From contig CM074187.1 in the NCBI GenBank assembly GCA_037179385.1, forward strand, positions 12,091,450-12,155,449: DNA of 64,000 bases. The letters are read 5' to 3'. This DNA is from Holothuria scabra. Lineage: Eukaryota > Echinodermata > Holothuroidea > Aspidochirotida > Holothuriidae. Positions within the stretch are counted from its first letter, which is position 1. The number at the start of each line of letters is the position of its first letter. Under the pieces are notes generated by a model that ran no database searches, had not been told where the DNA came from, and was given only the letters and a program-made list of their open reading frames with translations. Of the stretch, positions 11,595-21,989 are shown piece after piece. The position numbers and the translations under genes were made by a program.

Positions 11595-13260
11595 CAGTGA
11601 CGTAACCAGACCTGACGTACTGTCCATGGTGGGTGGGGACAATAGCAAAGAGGTCTCCCGATTTTGTACTAGTTAAGCTGTGCTTATTAGTTTGTGGGTG
11701 TCTTAGGGCCTTAAGGGAAGTGTTGAAGGGGGGGGGGGGGGGGGACAATTTTGGACCATGCAACTCACCCTACCCCATTGGCCAAAAGGTACATTATTGT
11801 CATATTTTTTTTTTTGCATTTTCTATGAGCAAGAACAACTTTTTTTAAAATAAATCTGTTCTTTTTTCTCAAGTGTGAACACTACTGTTTACGGTACGTA
11901 CCAAAATTTTGGGTCCTTTTACCCATTTGTAGATACTGTATGGAGCTTGCGTTGCAGAAAATAGGTTAGATTCAGGGTTTCCTAAAAGGAAATTTGCATT
12001 TTGGGGGGACTATCGAAGAATCTGCGTTTCCTTTTAGTATATATCTGAGACACCATGTCGACTGAAGATCGTGTTATCTAAGGAGTACGGATTAAGACTT
12101 CTCGGCGACATAAAAAAATTCGAAACTTGGTTGCCCTTTTTAGACAAAAATGAAAGCCTATATTGAAGAAAATTTTAGGGAAACGGCACTGCATTTTTGC
12201 TTTTTAAAAATTATAATTTCAAATATGGAACTTTTATTAGGAACAATCCGAAATGTTATGAAGGAAAACTTGGGAAATCCGCACTGTATTTGACTGGTGT
12301 CTCAAATGGCAAATTTTCGAATTTTTCACTTTTTCGAGCAAGTGTGCAATCGCCCTGCTTCCAGTAGCTACGCCACTGCTCTACAACATTGAACATTGAT
12401 AAAATTTTGACACTTCAATAACTAAAGAATCCTTCTACAAAGATTACCCAACTGACAGGGTTGAAAGGTATCAGATGGCAGGTGTGCATGAGAGCATTAG
12501 AGTACGGTAGGCCAATGGTTCCCTTGCCTAGACCCCTCAGACAGCCGGAAATGGCATGTCTCTGGCTTGTAAGTAAGTAGTAGCTAAGTTTTCCGATTTT
12601 TCTTGCAAATGTGAACACCACTGTATTAGGGATGTATTGCGGCGAAGCGCGCCGAAATTTCCGCCCTTTTGAAACAATGATTTGTTGATGTGGAACTTAT
12701 ATTGCAGAAAGCTTTGGATTCTGGGTTTCCTGTGAGGAAGTTTAAGAAGTTGTGGAGGATTACTGAAGAATCTGCACTTCCTTCAAATATTGGTGGCAAA
12801 TCTGAGAATGATTGCTTTTCTAAAGTCCTCCCGACTGTCAGAGCAGGAGAGGAAAGTCTTTCCTCCAATAAAGTGGACCTCAGATATTATTTTGTTGACT
12901 TCAGGCGACTTAATGATTGTTCATATAATTTTCTAAATGAATGTTCATATATTGATCAAAACAGTGTTCCATGAATGCAGATCAATCTTGCTTTCGATGT
13001 TATAGTTGGCTCACTTCCTTTCTTTTCTCGTTTTTCTTTTTTCCTTTTCCCTTTCTTTCCTTTTCCCTTCTTTTCCGTTTTTCTCCTTCCTGTCTTTCCT
13101 TTCCTTCCCCTCCTTTTTCTCTTTTTCCTTTTCTCTTCTTCCCTCTCATTTCCTCTCTTTCCTTTTTCCTTCCCCTCCTTCCCTTCCCGTTTTTTCTTCC
13201 CTTCCCGGTTTTTTTGTGTCAGTGGGGAGAGTTTGCCCACCTCCGCTGGTTACGCCACTG
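11595..13260. mobile_element. hAT-type DNA transposon (non-autonomous), 1.67 kb with 8-bp TSD
   Basis: The left end is CAGTGACGTAACCAG and the right end reads, on the reverse strand, CAGTGGCGTAACCAG, giving 15-bp terminal inverted repeats with one mismatch. The flanking 8 bases are identical (AGAATAAA at 11587-11594 and 13261-13268). An 8-bp duplication and CAG.G termini are typical of the hAT superfamily. No transposase frame is present. Inside are a poly(G) run (about 11728-11744), an internal right-end-like motif (TACGCCACTG at about 12369-12378, perhaps a nested or recombined element) and a 200-bp polypyrimidine tract. An open frame at 12690-12974 has no domain. Confidence 0.8.
13013..13215. 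repeat. Polypyrimidine tract
   Basis: About 200 bases almost wholly C and T on the plus strand, within the 3' part of the hAT element. All three frames are open there, so the Phe/Ser/Pro-rich and Lys/Glu-rich open frames on both strands are artefacts. Confidence 0.9.
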
Positions 13261-13543
13261 AGAATAAAATGGTTTTCTCTTAAAACACAATGTATGGCAA
13301 TTAGTGACGGCCGGAAGTCCCATGATCAATTTGCCATAGGGCCTTGTTGTGGGGAACTTAATACAAGAACCGAGTACATTCCTTTGAATTATCAACGCAT
13401 GTTTTAACCTTCGGTTGATAAATACTAGCCAGTTATAAATATTAAGGTTTAGGATCTGAATATATTGCAGCTTTTCCCTTCAACACGAGTAGGGCGCGTG
13501 GGGAAGTTGCCCTCCCTCCAGTCAGAACCCTTTCCTCAGTTTG

Positions 13544-13556
13544 CCCCCCCCCCCCC
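13544..13556. repeat. Poly(C) run
   Basis: Homopolymeric C run in unassigned sequence. Confidence 0.8.
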
Positions 13557-13559
13557 ATT

Positions 13560-15100
13560 CAGCTATCAAAATACAGTGGCCTGATAGAAGTTTTCTAGCT
13601 AAAGTAATTCACGAACAAGAAGGCAATCCACGGAGTTGCATATCTCATCGCTAACATGTGCGCAAGTTGGTTACAGAACTTGAATTATTTATGTGCTAGA
13701 AGTTTTATCTGTGCTGTTTTTATGCTACAGTAGAATGTCATTGACAATACTAAAACTCCATGCTACAATCCTTTAAAATTCCTATTTGACGTCCAAGGGA
13801 AGCGATTTTTTTCGTTCCAAGGGACAGAAGATTTTTTTCGTAAGATAGCGAGGGGAAAGAATATGGCACCGACCAATCAAGTTCTTGGAACTATAGGCGC
13901 ACCCCTTATTCCAAAAAACATAAATTGGATATTTAAATTCTGACACCAGATTATAAAAGAACTGGAGCAATAGGCTACCCAATCTTTGTAACGCTTGCCC
14001 TTTTAATCCAGTAGGCCTATCTAAGATTTTGGAACAAATTTATTTTTTAAGATGCTGTTATCCCCTTGCAACACTATGAAAAAACAACGAGCTTGGCTGT
14101 TACACTAAACTGATACGGATATGGACGCAACGATTATAAAAGTAAGACGCTTTTGGGGACGCTTTAGACAAGTGCGTAATTGTTATTATTCAGGCGCTAG
14201 CTGGGCGTATTCTCCATTTTGACGCGACGGCAAACTTCATGTGTGTCGAGCTGATATTCACATCAAGTGCGTCTCAATTAAAAAACTGGGCGTGTGCGCC
14301 ATGTTGAACGGGTGGCGTTAGAAAATTTCCAGCCGACGCACAAAGCTTTTCTGCGTACTGGCCTGTGGCGAATCCTAGCCTAGCCCGTGGCAAGGAAATT
14401 GTCACATAAGTTTTTTTTTTTTTTTTTTTTGCGATGCTTCAGAACCGCCACGTTTTAAGGGCACTAATATGTAAGATAGGTAGGCCCTATGCCTAACCTA
14501 ATGTTAGTCACCCACATTTTAATATCTTGGGTTATAACTCAAGATTATGAATGGCGTAGGTCTCAGAGCCATGCCTAAGCCCCAGACCTAGCCTACATAC
14601 CGTTAACCAGCTTCAGATTTCAAGTCTAGCGCTAGGTTAGACTTTAACTTTCATACCACTAGGACTAACAGTTACAGCAACTTTGGATTGAAAACAACTG
14701 CCTGCATAGACCTTATGAGAATACTCTGGATATAAGGGCTATCAAAGTGAAGTGCGAGCAGAACTTAAAAATCTCACTGCAGCATACAAGTTAGTGAATA
14801 AAGAATTTGAGTTGTGAAGACGAGACTGCTACTACGAAGTACTAACCTGGGCCTGAGGCTCAGTATAACTTATTTAGGCCTATATTAATTGAAGAAAAGT
14901 AGGCTAGTTGCAAAACATTTAAGTGGTAATGACACGGCCAAAGTAAGTTTCTCGGTAAGTTTGGGTACACCTTGACATAAAGTGAAAGATTTCCCAACTA
15001 CATTATGTCCATAAATACCGAAAAACAACGTTTTGAATTCCCAATTACAGGCCAGGCTCAGCCCATTTGAAATTCACAAGCGAAAAACGTATGTGAACGC
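13560..15100. other. Unassigned intergenic
   Basis: No exon recognised. It holds a T-run near 14410-14430 and AGGCCTA-type words near 14480-14660. CpG is more frequent from about 14100 onward than in the first 13 kb. Confidence 0.4.
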
Positions 15101-15112
15101 GTCTCAAAATGG

Positions 15113-15124
15113 TGACGTCATTGG
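15113..15124. promoter_or_regulatory. CRE palindrome with adjacent inverted CCAAT box
   Basis: TGACGTCA is a perfect cAMP-response/ATF site and overlaps ATTGG (inverted CCAAT). A GGGCGGGG GC-box lies about 500 bases downstream (near 15625) and the interval is CpG-richer than its surroundings. This looks promoter-like, but no transcription unit can be attached to it. Confidence 0.3.
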
Positions 15125-15839
15125 AGGCGCGGTTAGCAACACTGTACCAGAGAGCTCACAATCATCGAATCATGTGTATGGTAACGCGTGTTTGCGCATA
15201 CATAATTGCAAACATCGGTGCTAGGATAGCAGTGAGCGTGGCCACTGACTACATTGTGAATTGTGCATTGCACGGTTACTGCTTAGCATTCGCAATATAG
15301 CATCTTCACCAAACAGCTCATACAGTAAAGACACGCTCGTAGTGGGGATGCGCTTGTTGTGGTCTGTTCATACAGTCATGTTCATAGCTGTTCTTTATAG
15401 CGCCCGAACCGCGTCTTTCTTGCACAAAAACAGAACTATTTTTACCCGCGCGCATATGCACGCGAATATATTGGCCAATGATTGCTCCGAATCCCCACCA
15501 TGGTCCGCGCCTTCCACTCTGTATGTTGGACCATGTATTGTGATGCAATCGTTTTCATGAGGTTGCTAAGATAAGATAACTTTACCGAGCGTTACATTAG
15601 TTCCACATCTAGATGCACGCCGTAGGGCGGGGTTTGTGTCGCCAATTGCGTCATAAAAGTCAGGTGAGCTGTTGCGGCATTTTTCGAAATTGAATTTCGA
15701 ACGTAGTTTTCCTTCAGTCGAATATCATTTATGCCGAATTGTACGGGTTTTTAATGGGGTGTGAGATAACATTTGTAAAATTCTGTATCTAATCTTGCAA
15801 TAGCCTACACAAAAGTTTTTGTGGCCGTGTTATGCCCAC

Positions 15840-16700
15840 TTTAACCTTTGACAATCGGTAACGTGACCTATGTCCTTGGTTGCCATGACAACCACACATA
15901 TCGGTACAACTTATCATGCCTAGGCTATTACACTTAAACTTTCAGATTTGTGGGAAGCTCCGGTTAAGAGTTAAAGTGAATACAAAAAAAGTATTTGACC
16001 CCCTGTCACGTGACCTTTGACCTTGGTTGCCATGGAAACTACATATGTTGGTAGAACTAGTCTACCCTATTAAAATTGTGAAGTTTCATGTAAAATGAAG
16101 GTTTTCTGTTGAAGTTTTAGTACAATATAGGAAAAAAATTTTGTTTGCAAAATGTGACCTTTGACCTCTGACCTTTGACCTTTTTTCTGAGGTCTGGGAA
16201 ACACAAGTTCCTACCCTGGGGTACCCACCTACCAAATCGGTCCAGCCCACTAGGAGGAGTTTAAAAAACAAAAAGGTTGTTTTACGAACAAATTATCACT
16301 TGAAAATTTTTTGTTCCACTCTACCACTTGACCTTTGCCCTCTGTTGCCATGGCAACCACATATTTTGGTAGGTCTAGATGCAATCATCATATGTGTGAA
16401 GTTTCGTGTCAGCAGGACGTTTTGTGTTGGAAATATAGCAGAAACGGTGATTTCACTAAATTTGACCTTTGACCTGTAACCTTTGACCTTCACTTCCGGT
16501 TGTGTATTAAAATGCAATTGTTCCACCTAAGGTACCATCCCACCAAGTTTGAAGAAAATCGGCCCAGCCGTTTACAAGATATTAGGAAAAAAAATTGGAC
16601 ACACACACACCCACCAGCACACACACACACACACACACGGAGAGGTTTCGACCCCTCTCTCAGCCCTGGACCTTCAGTCACCCCGGGGTACCTCACCATG
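15840..16700 (-). mobile_element. Second HINE-like family, minus orientation
   Basis: Read on the minus strand: a hairpin-containing 5' part (GGGTCGAAACCTCTCC near 16640-16660), a (GT)n tract (16600-16640), then core units with CCATGGCAACCA / GGTTGCCATGG, at 16004-16060 and 16318-16375 with a diverged third near 15845-15905. The sentence-like core CCAAGTTTGAAGAAAATCGG at about 16540-16561 is typical of such elements in marine invertebrates. The core differs in sequence from that of the plus-strand family, but also carries TGACCTTTGACCT motifs. The left boundary is uncertain. Confidence 0.55.
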
Positions 16701-16870
16701 GGTTAGACCTCGAAACTAGTAACCTGGGAAAATTTACCGTCACCATGACAACCATTGCGATTTAAGCTGGCATTGCCATATATAGCCCCATAGGCAAAGT
16801 GACTACAATATCTCATCCTCCTCACGGAGCGATGAGATAATAATCCTCCAAAAGGGTCAAACCATTTCCA

Positions 16871-18441
16871 TTTTTGGTTTCGATGATAAGAGAAACCAAT
16901 GCATTCATGATGGCGTGCGTGTGTATGTATGTGTGTGTATGTGTGTGTGGGTGTTTGTGACACTTTGCTTGTTAACACGATAACTCAAGATAGGAATGTC
17001 TGACAGCTTTCAAACTTGGTACATAGATGCGCCATATTGAGAGGAAGAACCCTATTGTTTTTGGCGGAGGTCAAGGGTCATCTGGGGTCACCAGGGGTCA
17101 AAGTCTAAAAACTTTGTTAACGTAATATCTCAAGGTAAGAAACTTGGATGGATTTCATATTTAGTATGTGAATGCTTTATAGTCAGCAGATAGTCCCTAT
17201 CGTTTTTAGCGGCGGTCAAAGGTCATTTGGGGTCACCAGGGGTTATAGTCCAAAAATTTGTTAACACGATATCTCAAGGTAGGAACCTTGGATAAATTTC
17301 ATATTTAGTATGTGAATGCGTTATAGTCAGTAGATGGTCCCTATTGTTTTTGGTGGAGGTCAAAGGTCATCTGGGATCACAGGGGTCAAAGTCTGAAAAA
17401 CTTGTTACCACGATATCCCAAGGTAGGAAGCTTGGATACATGTCATATTTGCTATGTAGATGCGTAATGGTTAGGAGATGGTCTGTAATGTTTTTGGTGT
17501 AGGTCAAATGTCATCTGGGGTCACCAGGGGTCAAAGTCTAAAAACAATGTTAACGCGATATCTCAAGGTAGGAAACGTGGATAAATTTCATATTTAGTAT
17601 GTGAATGCGTTATAGTCAGTAAATGGTCCCTACCGTTTTTGGCGGAGGTCAAAGGTCATCTGGGGTCACAGGGGGTCAAAGTCTGAAAATCTCGTTACCA
17701 CCATATCTCAAGGTAGGAAGCTTGGATAGATTTCATATTTGGTATGTGAATGCTTTATAGTCAGTAGATAGTCCCTATTGTTCTAAGCGAAGGTCATTTG
17801 GGGTTACCAGGGGTCAAAGTCTGAAAATCTTGTTAACATGATATCTCAAGATAGGAAACTTGGATAGATTTCATATGTGGTATGTGGATGCGTTATGGTC
17901 AGGAGATGCTCCTGTTATTTGTGGCAGAGGTCAAAGGTCATCTGGGGTCACCGGGGGTCAAAGTTTGAATTTTTCATGCGATATGTCAAGGTAGTAAACT
18001 TGAATAGAATACATATTTGGTATGTGGATGGGTTATGGTCAGGAAATGGTCCATGTTGTTTTCTGGTGGAGGTCAAAGGCAGAGATGTCAAGTTTCCCGA
18101 TTTAGGCAGAATAACTGCGATTTTCCACCCTCGATTTAGCCATATTGTTTTTGGCAGATATGAAAGATCATCTGGGATCTCCAGGGGTCCAAGCCTGGAA
18201 ACCTTTTTAAATACGATCTTTCAAGATAGTTGTTTGTCCATCTGTGTGTCTGTTGTTTGCCTGTCTAGCTATGAATGGCTTTTATTGAGGTCAAAAGGTC
18301 ACCTGGAATGACAAAATTATTTTTTGAACATGCTAGTAGGCCTATAACATTTGAATGGGAAGATTATGGTGCATGATGGCACTCTCTGAAACGGAACATT
18401 TGTGTATCATCGAAACCTCGATGCATTTTGGCATTCTGGTT
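16871..18441 (+). mobile_element. Pearl/HINE-like Helentron derivative, copy 4
   Basis: Complete ends: TTTTTGGTTTCGATGATAAGAGAAACC at the left, (GT)n at about 16916-16955, about eight core units spaced 144-145 bp, the same conserved 3' segment as copy 2 (TTTTTTGAACATGCTAG, GGTGCATGATGGCA) and the terminal ATCATCGAAACC plus hairpin. Perfect AGGTCAAAGGTCA occurs at 17357, 17646 and 17928. One unit near 18075-18150 is disrupted. Confidence 0.8.
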
Positions 18442-18454
18442 TTCAAAGTAGAAA

Positions 18455-18790
18455 TGTGTTAACAAAACATAACAGGTTAAAGGGCAAAGGAGGGCTGTAA
18501 AGGCCCCATAAGATGCCCTGTAATCCAGAAAAAACCCCAAAACAAAGCAAACCACCAACACCTAAAGAGCCCAGAAAGATTAGATTCTACCACAGTCATG
18601 GAAAAACTTGTCAATATTAACCTTAAAACGGTGCGCTGATGTGGAGTTAACAACCCACTCAGGCAGGCTATTCCACTCACTAACAACCCTATGAGAGAAA
18701 CTGAACTTCCTAATGTTAAGTCTTGATTTTGTTTAAGATGTTCCTCTTCAAAATATCAAACATAAATTTGTTCTGGACTTTTTTGTTTCA
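18455..18790 (-). mobile_element. CR1/L2-like LINE, 3' end fragment
   Basis: Reverse complement of the 3' end seen at 20.6-21.1 kb: the coding remnant for the SHRVV.EWN.LP.WVVNS motif, then the 3' UTR with TTATGGGGCC and CCTTTGCCC, ending in TAACCTGTTATGTTTTG. This is the degenerate far C-terminus downstream of the reverse transcriptase of a CR1-group non-LTR element. It begins a few bases beyond the 3' end of Helentron-like copy 4. Confidence 0.7.
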
Positions 18791-18899
18791 AGGAGCTGCA
18801 CACCGTTGGAAATAAATTGAAATCATAATTACTCTTCGAATCATATTAACTCGTATGACCAGTGGTCGAATGAGCCTGTAAACCTGAACCGATCACACA

Positions 18900-18985
18900 G
18901 AAGCATTGGTACCGCTACCAGCGCCAACAACAGCGCTGATTCAGTACTGCTATTGGTGCTGGTAGCGCTATCAACACTTCTGGGC
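18900..18985. repeat. Imperfect hairpin with GCTACCAGC arms
   Basis: Two arms (about 18902-18930 and 18951-18982) match in inverted orientation, including AGAAG..TTG.TA.CGCTACCAGC.CCAA, around a loop with CAGCGCTG. No protein or known RNA is apparent. Confidence 0.6.
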
Positions 18986-19396
18986 GGCCGGTACTGGGCT
19001 AAAATTTTGATACAATTACGAACTATATCCTTGATAATTACGCATTAGTTTATACTTTATAAATAATATATGACATTTGTATGAGCGAGAAGGCTGGGAT
19101 ACTTTGCCCAGATTAAGAGAAAGGCTACTTTTTATTCATGTCATATCGAATAACGTTATTTGTGGAAAATTGCAGACCATGCTTTGGAAATTTTTGGGGG
19201 GAGGGGGTTGCCCCCCCCCGTGCCCCTATGGCGAGCCGCTAATGCGTCTATATTCTGAATATTCGGGCTTTTCGGCCAAAAACAATCTTTCTTACTCTAT
19301 TTACACCGTAAAGTTACACCCTATTTCAATACCAGGCTCCGTTCTTTTAACCCTTACATGTGATCTGCGTGTCCTCACATATCTGCCTTCCCTCAG

Positions 19397-19719
19397 ATGA
19401 CCTGCCCGACCTCCGGTGTAGCGATTCCTGGCGGTGTAAAACAGAGGTGGTAACAGCCAGTGTGTTTCCAGAGGGAGGGGATGTGTACAAAGTTTCGCCG
19501 GAAAGACTCGACAGAGGCTATAGTCACCCAGGCCTCATGTACGTGTACGATGCATGTGTTTGGTAGTCCAAACCTTCCAACTTTCAAGATGGAGACGCGG
19601 ATATTCAAACATACACGCAATGAATCCTTAAGTTATGTATACTTTCCTTCTTACTTTCCAGGAAAAAATACGACATGAAATCAAGTACCAACCACGATTC
19701 GACTGCTTCTACCATGTAG
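19397..19719 (+). CDS. Possible two-exon 3' end of an unrecognised gene
   Basis: Two short exons can be joined in frame: 19397-19562 (after CTTCCCTCAG, before GTAGTC) and 19662-19719 (after TTACTTTCCAG). The split codon TG|G restores Trp across the intron. The conceptual product contains LPDLRCSDSWRC, a RLDRGYSHPG segment and a short Ser/Thr-rich end before TAG. An ATTAAA poly(A) variant lies near 19759. No family is recognised and no upstream exon was found; the GT donor is weak. The alternative is chance splice-like sequence. Confidence 0.25.
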
Positions 19720-19849
19720 AGCAGACGTTTCATTAGATTGTACTTCGTTATTCAAAAATTAAAAATCCTACTGTCGCTACTATACTGTAAATAATGTAAT
19801 ATTCTTTCAACCGCTTCACTCACGACGTTCCGATTTTACTACAGTCTGC

Positions 19850-20540
19850 TCCTCAGGCAAGTACCTCTTGCGCGTGCGAGCGCCGAGCGAGCATACATAC
19901 TGTACGTGGGCAAGGGATCGAGTTTCGAGAGCGCGCGCAGTCGACACGCGTACGTGTGTACATCATTCTTTACATACATATGCCTAACTTAACTTATTCT
20001 TTTACTAATCGGGAAACCAAATATCAACAGTTAGAACACAACATTTTGTGGTAGACAGTGCAACTTTGTGCTTGTTAGCCTTGGCCTTTATTCTTTAATT
20101 TTGAAATATCAAAAGTTGCCTTTTTCCAGTAACTAGACCCTACTTCAAAATTCATATTCCTTGTTTGCGTAAGAATCATCCGTCTGCCTCAAGTTCAAGT
20201 TTACCCCGTACCGTTACTCGTTAGGCCTAACGTAAACAATATTGTTACTTACTGTTTGCCTCATATTAGGCCTAGGCTCCTAGTCCTAGCCTAGCCTAGG
20301 CCTAGGCCTTCCCTAGGGCCCTAGTAACCTTAGGCCTAACGTAGGCCTGGGCATTCTTTTTTTTTCCTGGAATGGTGACACATCCGTAGAATTGGACATT
20401 CCCTCACCGAGCATGCGTCGGACTCGGAGGTGACCCCTAACGTTAGGCCCTAGCTGCAGCCTAGCCTAACGTTACTAATACTACTACTAGCCTAGGCCTA
20501 GGCTAGTACTAGGCTAGTATGGTGATGGAGTGCGCACCAT
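19850..20540. other. CpG-rich then AGGCCTA/CCTAGG-rich patch
   Basis: 19855-19965 has clustered CpG (GCGCGTGCGAGCG, GCGCGCGC, GTCGACACGCG). 20220-20530 is built of short words such as TAGGCCTA, CCTAGG and AACGTTAGG, many palindromic. The patch lies upstream of the first visible meioc exon, so it could hold its promoter, but no TATA box or initiator decides this. Confidence 0.4.
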
Positions 20541-20619
20541 GTTCTTGTAAGTTGTAGGGACCTAGTTCTGGAAACTAAGAAATAACAGAGAACAAAGGAG
20601 AACATGCACACGCTGTGGG

Positions 20620-21140
20620 TCTGGTGCTATGTTGTGAGACATATTTTCTCACCTTATTTCTGAGGTGAGAAATTTGCCTTATCATGCTAGGCTTAAACAT
20701 CTTGGGCTTACCGCTTTGGAGCTGAGAAGGATTAGGGGAGACATGCTCCAGGTTTACAAGTTCCTTTGTGAAAGGAATCCCCTTCTGACTTGTAGTTATT
20801 TAAGGATTCAAAGTAATTCTCAGGTGCGTGGGCATTGTAAAAAGCTTGAAAAGCCTTTTGCAAGGCTTGACATTAGGAAGTTTAGTTTCTCCCATAGAGT
20901 TGTCAACGAGTGGAATTGTCTACCAGATTGGGTAGTTAACTCCCCCTCAGTTCACTGCTTTAAGGTTAACATTGACAGGTTTTTCCATGGCTGTGGTAGA
21001 ATCTGATTGTTTGGGGCTGTTGTCAAGCTTTGGTGGTTTGACTTTTGATTAGGGCTTGGACTTCAGGGCATCTTATGGGGCCTTGGCCCTCCTTTGCCCT
21101 TCAACCTGTTATGTTTTGTTATGTTATGTTAAATGAGCCT
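20620..21140 (+). mobile_element. CR1/L2-like LINE, 3' end with C-terminal coding remnant
   Basis: An open frame ending at 21006 encodes the conserved region downstream of the reverse transcriptase in CR1/jockey-group elements: YHARLKHLGL, LELRRIRGDMLQVYKF, the RGH.KKLEKP strand, then FSHRVVNEWNCLPDWVV and FKVNIDRFF. The usual family pattern is RL..L.L..LE.RR.RGD...YK, RGH, F..R....WN.LP. The frame is intact for about 113 codons but lacks the catalytic domain, so this is a 5'-truncated insertion. The 3' UTR ends in repeats of the type GTTATGTTATGTTA, as in elements that end in short tandem repeats. Confidence 0.8.
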
Positions 21141-21141
21141 A

Positions 21142-21535
21142 GCAGAGCTCAATTTTCATGGTTGTCCGGGACAATCAAAATTTCATATGGACAACCAAAA
21201 TAGAAAAGGTGGTCGTCCGATGGACAACCATTTTTCTCAGTAAGAATGAAAAGCAGTTAACATTTTTCTGATTGCAAGACTTTATCAACTCAAAATTTCA
21301 ACTCTTTTCATCATACGATATTTCAGACTTAAACAATGTTTTTGTCTAGATACCAGACATCACATCTTTTTGTTACTGAAAACCAATTGTACTGAACATA
21401 AACACACTCACAGTTTTGTACACAGCTGTGCAAAAAATGTTTCGGACAACCAAATTTCCTTGGACAACTAAATATGTTGATGTGGTTGCCTGAAGGACAA
21501 CCATTAATTTTCTTGAAAATCAAGGCCTGCCTAGG
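21142..21535. mobile_element. MITE with GGACAACC palindromic motifs
   Basis: The ends are imperfect inverted repeats (left CAGAGCTCAATTTTCATGG, right reading inward CAGGCCTTGATTTTCAAG). CCTAG flanks both ends and may be a 5-bp target duplication. GGACAACC or its reverse complement recurs at least six times inside, mostly near both ends. There is no coding capacity. The superfamily is not assigned. Confidence 0.5.
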
Positions 21536-21880
21536 CTAGGCTATTGTAGCCTAACTAACACAAAGCCCTGTTTAAGGGCAAACAAGGGAAATGCTCAGGA
21601 TTCAGAGCATGACCACACCTAGCAGATATTTACATAGGCTATATAGGCCTACATACGTGTACATGAAGGTCTGAGACCCTATGCCTAGGCCTAAGTCAGC
21701 AATGGTATGGTGATTACCCAATACCTGCAGCAGCTGGTGATGCAGAAGCACTGCCTCTTAATATATAATAGACTATCACACGCCAATCAAAATGTGCACA
21801 AATTCATGCATTTCTAATCCATAAATTTTTATAAAGTTCAAACTACAGAGTAACCATTAAGTAGCAGATTTACCTTTCAG

Positions 21881-21989
21881 GACAGTCAAACACAAAATGT
21901 GCCAACGAAGCAGCATCTGGCAATCCCAGCAGGAGACCATCATGCCTGGTGGAGGTTTCGAGAAGTACTTCCCATCAATGAACACAACA
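21881..21989 (+). CDS. meioc: meioc exon A (first coding exon visible)
   Basis: It follows TTTACCTTTCAG and ends before GTAAGT. It encodes 36 residues plus one base, including HHAWWRFREVLPI. It is included because its phase (one base over) fits the next exon exactly. There is no ATG at its start, so at least one more 5' exon exists. Confidence 0.65.

Noticed and set aside
12956..13407. Several long open frames on both strands (Phe/Ser/Pro-rich and Lys/Glu-rich)
   Set aside because: They are translations of a polypyrimidine tract inside a hAT element.
20512..20560. ATG-containing first exon for meioc (ATGGTGATGGAGTGC before GTAAGT)
   Set aside because: Its donor leaves one extra base, while exon A needs a full codon boundary; it would shift the frame.
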